From Eurosta solidaginis (taxonomy: Eukaryota; Arthropoda; Insecta; Diptera; Tephritidae): a stretch of 64,000 nt of DNA. How positions within the stretch are numbered: the stretch's first letter is position 1; each line of letters begins with the position of its first letter. The position numbers were made by a program, and so were the translations under genes. The notes under the pieces are model-generated. The model was given only the letters and a program-made list of their open reading frames with translations. It was not told where the DNA came from and did no database searches. The stretch lies in assembly GCF_040869045.1 (NCBI RefSeq), contig NC_090319.1:347738302-347802301 (forward strand). The letters are read 5' to 3'. Below, piece after piece: positions 12,666 through 24,170 of this stretch.

Positions 12666-13070
12666 CCAGTCGAACTCCCACTCTCACTCCCACTGCCACC
12701 ACTTACACTCCCACTCCTACTAACAGTCTTACTTCCACTCCTACTCTCATTCCCACTAACAGTCCTGCTTCCACTACCAATATAACTACCACTATCACTT
12801 CTACTCCCACTCCCATTCCCTTTTCCAACTCCACTCACACATCCAATACTACTAACACTCCTACATCCACTTCCTTCCCCACTCCTCCATCCACTCCGTC
12901 TATCACTCACAATCCCAATACAACTGCCACTGCCACTCCAACTCCCACTACCACTACCACACCCACTCCTATTCCCTCTACCACTTCTATTCGTACTAGC
13001 ACTACCCCTCTATCGCTACCACTCCCTTTATATTTCCCATTTCATCTCCCACTCCCTCTACCTTTCTCAC
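12666..13070. repeat. Degenerate CCACTC minisatellite, almost free of G
   Basis: About 400 bases are built from CCACTC-type hexamers (CCACTA, CCACTG, TCACTC variants). The plus strand is nearly devoid of G over long runs, an extreme strand asymmetry. The minus-strand open frame for a Ser/Gly-rich peptide (12614-12910) is a by-product of the repeat. Confidence 0.85.
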
Positions 13071-13567
13071 CCTAATATGTATAATCTCTACACGAAATAT
13101 TTGATACCTGCTTCCCGCAATTGTGGATATATAGCGATAACTAAACTTTTGCTAATAAAGGGAGTGACATCCCTTGTTTTTCCAAAATTTTGTACATCTT
13201 AATATAAAAGGTGTATAGTATAACTTAAAACCGCCCACATCAACACTGACTAATCCCAACCACATCCCTTAGGAACAGGAGGGGTTCAATTATGGCTCAA
13301 TAAAGGCCAACGAGATTTATTGCGGCCCACACTCATTAGAAACTATTCTCGCAAATTTTCTGATATGTTACTTGCAGCGAATCCCACCAGTTCAAAACAA
13401 GCGCAGAACTATTGCATTAATAGTTGGCACTAGTTCCAATTCGCACCCCCCGATAATCTTTGAACTAACACTTTTAGCATTGTGATGTCCTTTGAAATGG
13501 CAAATATCGCTCTATGTAGATCTCTTAAAAGCATTCTGGACTGGTTTGATTAATACAAACATATACA
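13071..13567. other. Spacer, no gene seen
   Basis: Nothing recognised on either strand; short open frames only. Confidence 0.5.
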
Positions 13568-14064
13568 TTGTAACGAATTTTGGGAAACTCCGCTTATTCC
13601 AAACCTTCTGCTAATGTTCGAATCGCTAAACTGTTGAATAAATCACTCCAATATTCAGTATTGCAATATGGGCTTTATTTACTCTACTTAGGAGTAGTAC
13701 AATTATACTTCAATACCACGTACTTCACAGCAGCGTGTTTAAATCAAACTGATTACTGAATACTCAGCTTGCGCTGCTTTTACACTCTCTCTCCAAAGGT
13801 CTAGACGTTTCACCTTCTAGAATCTTCTGCTTGGTTACCAGTTATAAACGTGTATATTTGTAGTTTATAGCCACATGCGTGTGTATGTGTGATTAACTAC
13901 TTCGGCTGATGACTACATATGTGTGTGTGTATGAGGTATCTCTTCGTCGCCTTCTATATAAATGTTGCTAGCTTTAACGTGGACATGTATATAAGAGTCG
14001 CTGCTTAATTTTTTTTGTTGTTGCGTGATTATTTACTAACAGCCTAGTGATGTCAACATTCACC
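13568..14064. mobile_element. Possible solo LTR
   Basis: The segment begins TGTAACGAATTTTGGG, carries AATAAA (near 13638) and ends in a CA (GATGTCAACA). A sequence of about 500 bases with TG...CA ends and a poly(A) signal suits a solo LTR of a Ty3-type element. I see no target-site duplication and no second copy in the window, so the call and the right end are tentative. Confidence 0.3.
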
Positions 14065-14666
14065 ACAATATGTAGCTCAGACCCAAGCGCTGTTGGTACA
14101 AGTGTGGCTGCCAACTGTACCGTCCTGCATCCGATTAGCACCAGTTTCAAGGTATTAATTAAACCTCCAGTGCAAAACTGTAGCTTTGTGCTACTGTCTC
14201 CTATTTTATTTGCAGGGTAAATGCATAAGTGTGTATGTGTACTGCTACCGTTAAAACAACCACAATAACAGACACGGCATCACCTCAACGTAAGCAGGCA
14301 ACGTCAAATACCAACGTCGCCGGCGACGTCATTGAAACATGAATGACTTGTGCAGCAAATGAAGTGCTTGGCTGGCGATGAAACCAAAACAAAAAAGAGC
14401 ATAAATAAAAACAAAAAACATCGGCCAACCAGCGTATAAATAAAAATTAAACCAAAAGCAAAATAAAAAAAAAAACACAAAAACAGTAGCGGTAAAGGTT
14501 GTTGCAGCAAAAACTGTGTGGTTGGTAGAATTATTAAATGCAATTCGAATCACTTGTTAACAAAGTACCCTACATCTGGCAAACCGAACTGTGCGCCACT
14601 CGAAACGTTTTTATTTTTTGCATATTTAACAAGGAGTTGCGTTATTTGTGTGAAAACCAAAATGTA
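14065..14666. other. Spacer
   Basis: CA-rich and AAAC-rich sequence. Overlapping minus-strand open frames at 14304-14553 are low-complexity F/L-rich translations and not convincing. Confidence 0.5.
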
Positions 14667-16211
14667 TGCCCCTATTACCGTTTACAACTCAATTCTGGTT
14701 GGGTTGAAATTTCGCAATTTGGTATTACAGATTACAACTCAACCTGTCAAAAAAAATGTCGGTTGAGTTGTCCAGTAACAACTTTTTGTGGCATTACCGT
14801 TTACAACCTTGTGTTGGTGTAGTTCTCAAAGACGTCACAATCTTACAACTGATTACTAGCAGTTGTCTCATACAATTTTGCAGTTGTTTTGAAAAAATGT
14901 TACATTTTAGAAGACGGTTCACCACCTAATTTTTAACAAAAATTTTCAAAGTTGGTATCAAAAGACACGTTTCGACCTCCGATTTAAGAGTCCGAGAACA
15001 AAAATTAAAAATTTTATTTTTGTCATATAATTTCGGTTCAAATTTTCATATGCTTGTATTTTTCCAGATTTTTTGTACACACTAATGCAGAAAGGCGTTG
15101 GGTATTTTTACAAATCGCAGCCAAATGCCGCCAACACAGAAATATCTTCTGTGCAAAAAAACTATGGATCGGGCTTCATATTTTGGACCCTCTCGGCCCA
15201 TTTTGTGGGTTTTTGTAAATATTTTGCGAAAGAAATAAAAATTTTAACTTCCGCTTTTGAATCCTAAAAACGGAGATTGAGATCACCTTTGATAAGAGTT
15301 AGATGGTGCAGGGCTCATAAAACGTTACAAAAAGATGCAAAAAATTTAAAGCCGGTGGTTCCTTTTTTAATCAAACAATAATCAACAATTTTGTGCATAT
15401 TTATAGAAAAAAAAAAAACGTTTAAATTAAGGATAACATTGAATAACTTTTAAACTTTATGGAGTGACATTCCGAAGTTGGACGAGGCTGGCCGCAGTTT
15501 GGATGCAGCCAAAATAGTTTAAATTATGCGAACGTGGGTTCCAATGATACTAATCACTACTCCTGGGCAGCCTGTTTTAGAGTAAAATAAAATTTTTGCT
15601 GTTTGGGTTTTAATCCACTGCGCACAGATATGCTCCTTAATACCATCTAAAACCAGTCCAAAACCAAAATCATTTCCACAGCATTTTTGACAGTTGCCGT
15701 CAGCAAGGAATCTGAGTGTGGCGCATAATTTTAAAATAGGGGTACAGCCTTCCCTCGAAAGCGTTTGCGAAAATGGTCCTTAATTTTGTTTAGTAATGAA
15801 CAAAATGCTTCATTTCAAATCTGCAAACTTCATTTGAAGCTCATCATTTGTCACTTAAACATTTTCTTACTTAGTGCTTGGTAGTTCCAAGGGATTAAAA
15901 TGATCAAGCGAATGTTTTCCGTATTGGCGACGTGTTAATCACCAACATTTTCGCCATTGTAAAATAGATTTCATATCATATAATATCTTGTAATAACAAA
16001 ATCACTTTTGCAAATGCTTATATTTTCGCCACAAATTGATCAGCTGATCATTTATCTGCCAAATCGTCACTTTCTTAGGTTGGGAGCACCAATTCAACTT
16101 CAGCTGAAATAAGTTGTAATTCGTAATACCAAAGAGGGGTTGAGTTGTCTGAAAGTTGAGTTGTGCTAATTACAACACAACTAAGTTGAGTTGTATACCG
16201 TAAAAGGGGCA
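14667..16211. mobile_element. Non-autonomous TIR DNA transposon, about 1.5 kb
   Basis: The left end begins TGCCCCTATTACCG and the right end finishes CGGTAAAAGGGGCA. Over 26 bases the inverted arms agree at 23. Further inside, both arms repeat ACAACTCAA and GGTATTAC/GTAATACC words, so the inverted similarity extends beyond 100 bases. A second internal copy of GCATTACCGTTTACAAC lies near 14790. No transposase-like frame is present; the 64-residue frame at 15073 has no domain. A target-site duplication is not clear. Superfamily unknown. Confidence 0.7.
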
Positions 16212-17029
16212 TTAAAAAAAATTCATTTTGCCGAAGTTGATTTCAGAATAAAAAGAGAAAAGATCGAAATCGCAATGAATTGAATATATCCTTGAGGTAC
16301 ATACAAATTACATTGATTGTGAGATATTGGTTTTCCATAGTGGCAGTATCCAATATTTGAGTGTTAAAATTTGAAGAGTAGTGCATATGAGATGCGCCGA
16401 AGGAATAGAAGGACTATGTGGGGACCAGGAATGCACACTATAGCGTATCACGATATATGGAAGAACAAAAAGGTGATAAAGTGCCTCACTGCTTTGAACC
16501 CATATCTTATGAAGAGTTAAAAGAAAAAAAATAATTTTAAAATAAATTTTGGAAATCCTGTAAAAACAGCAAAATTGGTAGATTCTCCATGTTTTCTGTA
16601 TCTTATTTCCTTTTCATACAACGAAACTTCACCTAGGGGATTGATATTGATCGACTTCGTCGATGTCCGAAACTTGATCATAAGCAACACCAGGTTCAAG
16701 CATAAAAACATACATTAAACATCTGGCACTGTAGATATGCGCACGATTCGAGGCCTTAACATCGACTATCTTGTTAACCCAAAAACCGCGCATACCTCTC
16801 TTCACGCCAAAAGCAAACAATAAAAGGTAAAGGTCAATCGCAACTGATTGACAATGATTTCCCAACTCGATTGTCACACCTGCTCTCTAAAAGCACAAAG
16901 CAGCCCAAACGTAAACCTGCGGCTTGCCAATCATCCGCATGGCTACCGAACATTAACTAGTACCAACACCACGTTAAATGCCATTTACACACAGCCCATT
17001 TTATAATAAGCGTAATTTACGGATACTGC
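16212..17029. other. Spacer
   Basis: No recognisable genes. The part after 16870 could be an upstream piece of the Jockey relic that follows, but I cannot read motifs in it. Confidence 0.45.
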
Positions 17030-17420
17030 AGGCCCTTCAAAACACCGCGCTCAGAACTGCCACAGGATGTCCTCTTTTATGTACATGACATCATTTACAC
17101 CATGAGACGAGAATACTCCTCATAAAGGAGGATAATGAAGGGACATCTACCAAAAAGCGTAAGACTACTATGCTAGAAATTGCCTGGTGAACTGACTTCT
17201 TAAAGACAAATACCTTAATCTCTCAGTTGAGGAAAGCAACCTCCCCAGGGAGACGCGCATCACTCCACCTCATCTTCGATCTTTAAAAGGTTACATTGCT
17301 ACTTATCCAGAATTAAACCTGACATAGCCAATGTATGTCCCGCTTGCAATGTGTCTCCACATGACCTTTACAGTCCTGTTAAATTGCGAGTTCCTTTGTA
17401 TGATGGGATTATGCATGACT
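17030..17420 (+). pseudogene. Jockey-like LINE 3' relic
   Basis: It matches the same landmarks as 5500-5900 and 34130-34690: CTCAGAACTGCCACAGGATG (the A-L-R-T-A-T-G segment), then ACACCATGAGACGAGAATAC and finally ATGTCCCGCTTGCAATGTGTC, which encodes the Cys-rich tail (CPACNVSPHDLY). Frames are broken. Confidence 0.65.
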
Positions 17421-17495
17421 GACGATTGCAGGCTTCACGCAGTCCACAAGCAGAGGGGTCCTGCAAATTGTGAAAACTTTCCTTTTTATATCACG

Positions 17496-17509
17496 TATAA
17501 GGTCCCGTC
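17496..17509 (+). repeat. Left target-site duplication of the SINE
   Basis: TATAAGGTCCCGTC here is repeated exactly at 17875-17888, flanking the SINE. Confidence 0.9.
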
Positions 17510-17874
17510 CGGCCGGCGGCCACCGTGGTGTGATGGTAGCGTGCTCCGCCTATCATACCGTATGCCCTGGGTTCAACTCCCGGGCAAAGCAACATCAAAA
17601 TTTTAGAAATAAGATTTTTCAATTAGAAGAAAATTTTTCTAAGCGGGGTCGCCCCTCGGCAGTGTCTGGCAAGCGCTCCGATTGTATTTCTGCCATGAAA
17701 AGCTCTCAGTGAAAACTCATCTGCCTTGCAGATGCCGTTCGGAGTCGGCATAAAACATGTAGGTCCCGTCCGGCCAATTTGTAGGGAAAAATCAAGAGGA
17801 GCACGACGCAAATTGGAAGAGAAGCTCGGCCTTAGATCTCTTCGGAGGTTATCGCGCCTTACATTTATTTTATT
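17510..17874 (+). mobile_element. tRNA-derived SINE with perfect TSDs
   Basis: The 5' part looks like a tRNA gene: an A-box-like TGGTGTGATGG (17526-17536) and a B-box-like GGTTCAACTCC (17570-17580), 33 bases apart, the usual internal RNA polymerase III promoter of tRNA-type SINEs. The body follows (CTCGGCAGTGTCTGGCAAG, GATGCCGTTCGGAGTCGGC), then CTTCGGAGGTTATCGCGCC and an ATTT-rich tail. A 14-base duplication brackets it, so both ends are firm. Related copies lie at 19340-19641 and, as pieces, at 26285-26345 and 33025-33490. It would depend on a partner LINE for movement; which one is unknown. Confidence 0.9.
17526..17580 (+). promoter_or_regulatory. Pol III internal promoter (A and B boxes) of the SINE
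   Basis: TGGTGTGATGG fits the A-box pattern and GGTTCAACTCC fits the B-box consensus closely, in the order and spacing of tRNA genes. Activity is not implied. Confidence 0.75.
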
Positions 17875-17888
17875 TATAAGGTCCCGTC
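17875..17888 (+). repeat. Right target-site duplication of the SINE
   Basis: Exact copy of 17496-17509. Confidence 0.9.
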
Positions 17889-17965
17889 AAGAACGTGCGA
17901 TCATTAACAGGTTGATTGGGCCTAATCAGTACGGCATGATGTTACCAACTGGCTTCAGTTAACGC
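17889..17965 (+). pseudogene. LINE reverse transcriptase fragment
   Basis: In one frame it reads ERAIINRLIGPNQYG, the RT stretch around I-N-R-L-I-G-P-Y-Q that is also present at 43580 (MKPIVNRLIGPYQSGFRPG). It is a short relic; the SINE inserted just upstream of it. Confidence 0.55.
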
Positions 17966-19339
17966 TTAAACGGTATATGCGTATGTCCTGGCATTTTCTC
18001 ACCCTTCCGCTCCAAGAGCTCTTTCGCAGCTCAGTAACGTGTCCATATGGTTTATCTTAGTTTTAATGACGTCATAGAAATCGCACTTAAGTTTCCGCTA
18101 GGTCGTAAGCCTTGTTGGGGCTGTTAAAACTATATGCTTGGCCAGTAGGTCTGCAGGCCGGATGTAACTCGATTATTCCTTTCTTTAGTTTATGTGCTAC
18201 TTCTTATTTGGGAAGGGTATATAAGTCTTAATTTAGGAAATTCAAAATTAAAATAATAAACCCGTTATACTTTTATACCTATACAAAATCTTCCGAGTGT
18301 AAACTGAGACGAAAAATCGCACATATGCAACAACACCGCTACCAATGCAAACACAATAACAACAGCAATGCAAATAAAAAAACCAACAAAACCTAAAGCA
18401 GTTTACTCGACGTAAACGACACAGCGCCCCAGAACATCAACGCAAGCAAAACCACCAACAACAAGAATGCAATTGACGGTTGCACATCATACACACACAT
18501 GCTTGTTTACATAATTGCAGAGGCTAGAGATGTGTGCAGCAAAGAAAATATTGGATCAGGCTAGCTGCTTAATGGTACTTACTACTGGACATTCAACTTG
18601 TATAACACTCCCCAAAACTGTCGGGGAGGGTCTTGATCGCTACAAGAAAAAGAAGAATATATAGCTTAGTGGCTTATGGACATTCACTTACGCCGTTTCG
18701 GTTCATAGGGGAGTCGGGATGTCGGTGACCAAAAACTGCAAACCCCGCTAATCGTGATACGACCAAGATGAAGTACTTAAAATCTCATTACATTATAAAG
18801 AGGAGAAAGGGAGCACGTAATTGCAAGATAGAGATGTTAAAATCTCTACAAGCGATGCATCGGACCTGGTGAGCGAGAGTTACGGAAAGTCAACGAGCTC
18901 CGCGAAAAAGAGGCAGATGGCCTAACAAAACTGTTGGGTGAGCGCTTGGCAAGGATGCATGGGGCCGTAGAAACAAGTCGAAATCAGTTCGCTGGCAATA
19001 GGAGGTATGAGTAGGAAGAATCTTCGAGAAGAATAAAAAGGTGCTAAGCCTGCTTTTAGTAGGCAGAAAAAAGCCAGAAAAGGAGCTTATTACCTGGAAA
19101 GCAAAATAAACCGCTTCCAAACTTTGAGGGCTATGTTGCAAATCTCTAAATGCATTATACGGTCGCACGGATTTAGGTGATGGACAGGATACAGATCTCA
19201 CGATACCAAAGTCTAAAAAACGTATTCCATGCGTGCTAAATTCGAAGAATACGCTGCAGATGCTGCAGTGTGGGAATCCGAAGATACCAGCACAGTATTG
19301 GTAGGTATTTTATGTATTTCGGACTATGGAGCAGGGTCA
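17966..19339. other. Spacer, no gene recognised
   Basis: CAA/ACA-rich sequence at 18310-18480. A minus-strand frame of 103 residues at 18890-19201 has no domain that I recognise. The plus strand around 18880-19190 is purine-rich and might be an old LINE piece, but no motif proves it. Confidence 0.45.
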
Positions 19340-19641
19340 TCAATACAAAAAAAACTTGGCGCGATTTTCCTCCAAAGATATTTAAGCCGAGCTTCTCTTC
19401 CAATTTGCGTTGTGGTCCTTTTTAATTTTCCCTTCAAACCGGTAGACGGAACTTACATATTTTATGCCGACACCGAACGGCATTTGAAAGGCAGAAAAAC
19501 ACTCGGAGTATTAGCCAAATCTCTACCGAGGGGAAAAAACATTTTTTTTCTAAAGTTGTGATGCTACTTGGCCCGAGAATTGAACCCAAGAACTTCGCTG
19601 TGGTAAGAGGAGCACGCTACCATCATCCCACGAAAACTTGA
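19340..19641 (-). mobile_element. tRNA-derived SINE, second copy (minus)
   Basis: Read on the minus strand it has the order of the 17510 copy: A-box region (complement of GCTACCATCATCCCACG), B-box region (complement of GAATTGAACCC), the CGGCATAAAATATG body (complement near 19460) and the GAAGAGAAGCTCGGC 3' part. It is more divergent than the first copy and its target-site duplication is not visible. The plus-strand open frame at 19229-19561 overlaps it and is spurious. Confidence 0.8.
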
Positions 19642-19659
19642 AATGCAGATTGATAGCTG

Positions 19660-20060
19660 CAATTATGGTAAGGAAACCGCTTTATATATACTGCACAGCT
19701 ACATCATTGAAGACCTCGCAGTGTTGACCTCCCAGCGATAAAACATGCAGATTATTATCCTGGTATCCTAGCAGTCTCAGTCATAAAGGGATAGAAGGTA
19801 ATGAAAAGGCTGATAAATTGGCAAAGCAGGGTACAGATTTCGAGAAAGCTATCATGCAAAGTCCTTAAACATGTCTAGTATTTGCCAAAAGGACAGAGTT
19901 GTTTTACAATGCAAGTCCTGGTTTTTCTATAACATAAGTATTGGCACTTGATTGGGGTTCTTTCTGAACTAACCTGCCAGCGATGTGCAATGGGTTGGTG
20001 GAGGAGTGAAAGGCACAGGCAGGCTCCTGGTAACACTAATATAACATTGTCCGGTCCTTG
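19660..20060 (+). pseudogene. LINE relic: RNase H end and 3' region
   Basis: Around 19760-19850 one frame reads W-Y-P, S-L-S-H-K-G-I-E-G-N-E-K-A-D, the C-terminal RNase H motif, followed by KLAKQGTDFE. From 19878 the sequence TATTTGCCAAAAGGACAGAG matches the 3' end of the LINE relic at 49455, so both belong to one family. Heavily broken. Confidence 0.65.
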
Positions 20061-21670
20061 CGTGTCCATTTGCTAAAATGTCTGACGCTCAAACAAAATC
20101 AAGCATAAATCATGCCTGTTACTGCAAAAATCACTTCACGCTCACATCACTAAAAGTGTCCTCATTCCAATGCTTTATCGCTAAGGATTTATTTACTTGC
20201 TTACAAATGTAATGCCAAAGTTTAGTGAATACTGAGAGAAAAAATATGGGTAGCTGCACAAATAGGCAGAAAACAAATTGCTGACGACATTGGCGACGTT
20301 AATGTAAAATCTGATGATACCCAAAAATAAAAATAAAAAACCGAAAAAAGAGCGGATCTTGTTGCAACGACTAGGCAAAGGCGAAGATGACGGTGATGAG
20401 CGACAAATGACGTCGACTGATGCATGGCAAAATAATATGGGCATGGATATGGATGAGCAAAAACAACAGCGAGAAACACATGCAAAATAAGTGCATGTCA
20501 ACAGCAAGGAGAAGGCGGACCAAAAAAAAAGCAATCGCTGCATCAAGAAGGCGTAGGAGATGATGATGAACAGCGCAACGCATAGAGCATTTTTAGATGC
20601 AAGTTGCTGGAATAAGGACTTCATACACATATACATATATATTTATTGTATGTGTAAGGACAGGACCAGGCATTTGTGTCTGGTACGTAAAGGAAGTCAC
20701 TAACCCATGGTATCCAATACTCTATTAGTAGAGGGAAAAGAGAAGCCGTATCATGCTCAACGCCACAAATTTATTTGTTTTTATTTAGACCTGATTTTTC
20801 ACCTATTTTTTGCTCAATTTGTGTTATGGCCTAAAAAAGAAAAAAAAGAAAACCGAAACATTTTAGAAAAGCTAAGAGTGCTACATTGCATTTAGCTTAC
20901 GTGGAGCGTGTGTGCAACACAAAGTACTGTTATGTTACATTTAAAGTGTTTGCACAAGAACGTTAATGTATTTCAATTTTTGAGTGGTGAGCGTTACATT
21001 TATTGGTTAGAATGGGAACTTTCTGGTATTTGTGTGCGCGGTGAAATTTTGTTGTAGTACATATTTAATTTGAGGTAGAGCCAAAGTTTGAGTGTAGTCT
21101 GAGAAGATTAGTTTGCAAATACACGTTTCTAATTATAGCAATCCTCGAGGCTTAATTATACATATGTGCTCAAATTTTTTTTAGTACTCGACTTACTTTC
21201 ATGAAATTATGATTGATTCATATTAACATAGTTACTTTTGAACATGAGCCAGAGTACGCTAATCCTAAATTAACTAGCCAATTCGAGTGGGTTGTTGTAT
21301 ACATGTAGAAAGTTTTAGGAGTTTATTAATAAGAACACTGCGCAAATGTCAATTTGAACTGACTTTCATTTCTTCTTTTTCCAACACGAAAAGGATTCCC
21401 ACTTCCCAATGTCATTTGTATGGCTAGCTCTGATACAGTGTTATAAGCAGGTGTTATTTTGACAGCTGCCAACAGCTCGGAGTAGAGTGATGAGTATGAT
21501 ATCTGTGGAGATTTCCTTATACTGTTTGGTCTTCCTAACGTTGCCATTAGACTGTGTATCATTTAATAAACACACCTTCTTATCCCGTTTTCAAATTGTA
21601 CCCAGCTAAAGAAAAATTGATCACTCTTCAACGCTACTTGAAAATTCTTAAAACAACAAAAAGGTCTGCC
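20061..21670. other. Spacer; one charged small ORF
   Basis: At 20314-20490 on the plus strand an ATG opens a 58-codon frame with a strongly charged product (MIPKNKNKKPKKER at the start, DERQMTSTDAWQ in the middle). The minus strand carries longer but F/L/S-rich frames over the same bases. I recognise no family; chance is possible. The rest shows nothing. Confidence 0.35.
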
Positions 21671-22561
21671 TTAACAGGGACATAAAGTCAACGGCCAAAA
21701 GGTCAATTGACATTATGACCACTTCAAATTGTCATATGATTATTTGGCCTTACGATCACTGTAAATGGTCACAAATTCTCGATTCGAACACGCGGTCACA
21801 AATTCATTTGACTTTATGACTATAGGAATTTTACCTTTGACCATATAACCATTTGCTAAAAAAGCCATATACAGCACAAAGATAAAAAACTTCAACGCGA
21901 TTTTGTATTCCAAATTTTCTTAGGACTTTTAGGACCGTTTTCACCGTCTCCAGTTAAGTTAGAATTTATCTGGAGGATAGTGATCTACCAGACAGTTTCA
22001 TTTGATATTTTCGTTTTCACCAACACTGGGTGACCAACCCCCGATAATTGTAAATATTTTGTAGAACGAACCTTACAGATCTATTGTGATTGCACGAAAC
22101 TGGCCAAACAGCTGACTTTTGGTTTCACTTGAAAACGACTCTTAGTAGAATAAGTTTTTATTATCTCTTTAAGAAACTCACTGGGCCACTTTTTTATCGA
22201 TTTTTCACTAGAATGAATCAGAAAATTTGAAATAAAGAAAATTTGAAATAAAGGAAATTTTCCATCTGAGCTTTAGGAAAACCAACATAACTGTAATTAA
22301 ACAGTTATTAAAATTGTAAATATGGTGGTGGAAACAAAATAATTGATCTTAGTGCCACTTAAGATAAAAAAGTTGTTGTATAACCATTTCAGAAAAGCAT
22401 TATGGTCAAGTTGTCCATATCGTTGGTATTGTAGACATTTGAACTTGGACGTTGTGGTCATTTCATATGGTAATAACAGCGATTGACTTTGTAGCGGTTT
22501 GAAGAAGTCATAAGATAAATTTTCGTTATGGTCGTTGACTTTATGCCACCCCTTTGGTTAA
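21671..22561. mobile_element. Non-autonomous TIR element flanked by TTAA
   Basis: The left end carries CATAAAGTCAACGGCCA and the right end its complement TGGTCGTTGACTTTATG (15-16 of 17 bases agree). TTAA occurs just outside both arms (21671-21674 and 22558-22561). Many GGTCA/TGACC words fill both halves, a dense subterminal repeat pattern. No coding frame. TTAA targets are used by piggyBac- and Kolobok-type elements, but the outermost arm bases do not pair well, so the superfamily is open. Confidence 0.6.
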
Positions 22562-23789
22562 AGCTTTGAGGGCGACAGTATTACGATAAAGTGTGCTCTT
22601 GAAATGCCTGAACTCGGTCTCAAGTTCCCTCTACTATTTTAGGATTAGCAATATTTGGTCTTAGAGCATAGCAATATCCTGTGCACTTATTTAGTTGATC
22701 TATTGACCAAAATAACTATTTCGTAAACGGACGTGACTAGTGTATAGGTTGCTATAGACTTGGAGTCAGATAAGCAAATTCTGGATAGACATAAACTTTT
22801 GCAAGGTAACGTGATCTATCGAGCTCACTACGGCTTGTTTATATCCAATAAGCGGATATGAGTCCATACAGTGGATCTCAATAAACCAAAAACGCGTTTT
22901 TTACTGCAGTTCATGCTTATCTGTGCTCAATTTATCAGAAATAAGCCAAAGTAATATGATTTCACCTTACTTCAACCTAAAAAGAATTTTTGCATGACGA
23001 GACCAGTCTTTTCGGAACTATATCATTGCGAAGCTGATGTTATATAGTGTTATTATACTGCACCTCCCTACCTAGGATTCCAGGTTGGATTCATGGTTCA
23101 AATAACATCAACGATTCCTTAGAAAACTCCCTCAGAAAAGTTCAGTAAGCCGTCAGAATGTAAGATGGGCATAGTTTAATACTATACACTATATACTGGC
23201 ACCACACGCTTTGAAATTAGACATAAACAGTGTTAGAGCTGGTTTTATGTTTGTGTCCTGTGCTGGCAAGACTCCAGCTGTTAACAGATTGGGAAACACC
23301 AAGTGGGGTTGGCCTTCCAAAGTTTTACCCCTGTTTTTCCAACTGTATTTTATATAAAAGCACTTGTGTTTCAAAAAGTTCAATTGAATATCAAAAAAGC
23401 GTATTCAAGCTTATTTCAGAACAGCTGAAATCTATTTCAGACAACCGCAAATTCATTTCAGAATATGAAGACTACTTTAGAAAAACTCAATTCCTGTAAC
23501 CAATGTTAAAAACACAAGCAAAAACTAATCCGTGAATCTGAAATACTTTTGTCTTCCTCGATGGTGTTTTTAAGTAGAGGTCAACTGGAATACATCAGGT
23601 AAATTTGAAATGCAGTTTTTTGTCATCAAGAATGAGTTATTTTATAACAAAAATCATGTTTTTATGCCTTTCTTGAAAATGAAACGATATATTTAGATTT
23701 GCCCGAATCTCAAAATTTTAAGTCATTAAAGGAGAAGAGGTAGACCCACAAATAAGTGTGTCGAAATGATCAGTTTGACGATCTCAGTT
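22562..23789. other. Spacer with a small LINE scrap
   Basis: At about 23240-23290 the reading VLCLCPVLARLQ resembles HVLCSFPVLARLRP of the LINE relic at 49350-49390, so a short relic is likely. Otherwise nothing is recognised. Confidence 0.4.
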
Positions 23790-24170
23790 GATTAGCCTAT
23801 GCCTGTCTCTCCGTTCGTGTGTTTGAACGCAAACTACTCCCTCGATTTTTGAGATATCTTGCTGAAATTTTCTAGGCGAGTATACTCCGGCTTCTAATTA
23901 TACAATGTTAGAAACCATTGGATCGGAATAATATATCATATATCAGTTCAACGTGTGGACCGGCCAATTTCATTGGAATGAATCTGGTATTCTTGAGCCC
24001 TGCTGGCCTTTGTTCCCTTCCTGTACCATTCGATTACAGGAAGTATTTACGGTCGTTCGATATCTGTGCGATCTCGTAATGAGTTTGTATGCTGTGGTTC
24101 AAAATAATCTCGAAGAAGTCACATATAACACAAAACGTGATCTTACACGGAAACGGAGCTAATACTTTCA
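23790..24170 (+). repeat. Remnant of the second dispersed non-coding family
   Basis: GCCTATGCCTGTCTCTCCGT, ACTACTCCCTCGATTTTTGA and GAGATATCTTGCTGAAATTTT correspond in order to 8780-8880. The 69-residue frame inside at 23953 has no domain. Confidence 0.5.

Noticed and set aside
12614..12910. Ser/Gly-rich minus-strand protein
   Set aside because: Translation of the CCACTC hexamer tract, which is a simple repeat.
13568..14064. Full LTR retrotransposon
   Set aside because: No second LTR and no gag/pol nearby; at most a solo LTR.
17510..17590. Functional tRNA gene
   Set aside because: A and B boxes are present, but the acceptor stem and anticodon arm do not fold properly and the sequence continues into a SINE body with target-site duplications.
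20193..20636. 147-residue minus-strand frame with hydrophobic stretches
   Set aside because: F/L/S-rich because the complementary strand is purine-rich; two further overlapping minus-strand frames of the same kind show it is compositional.
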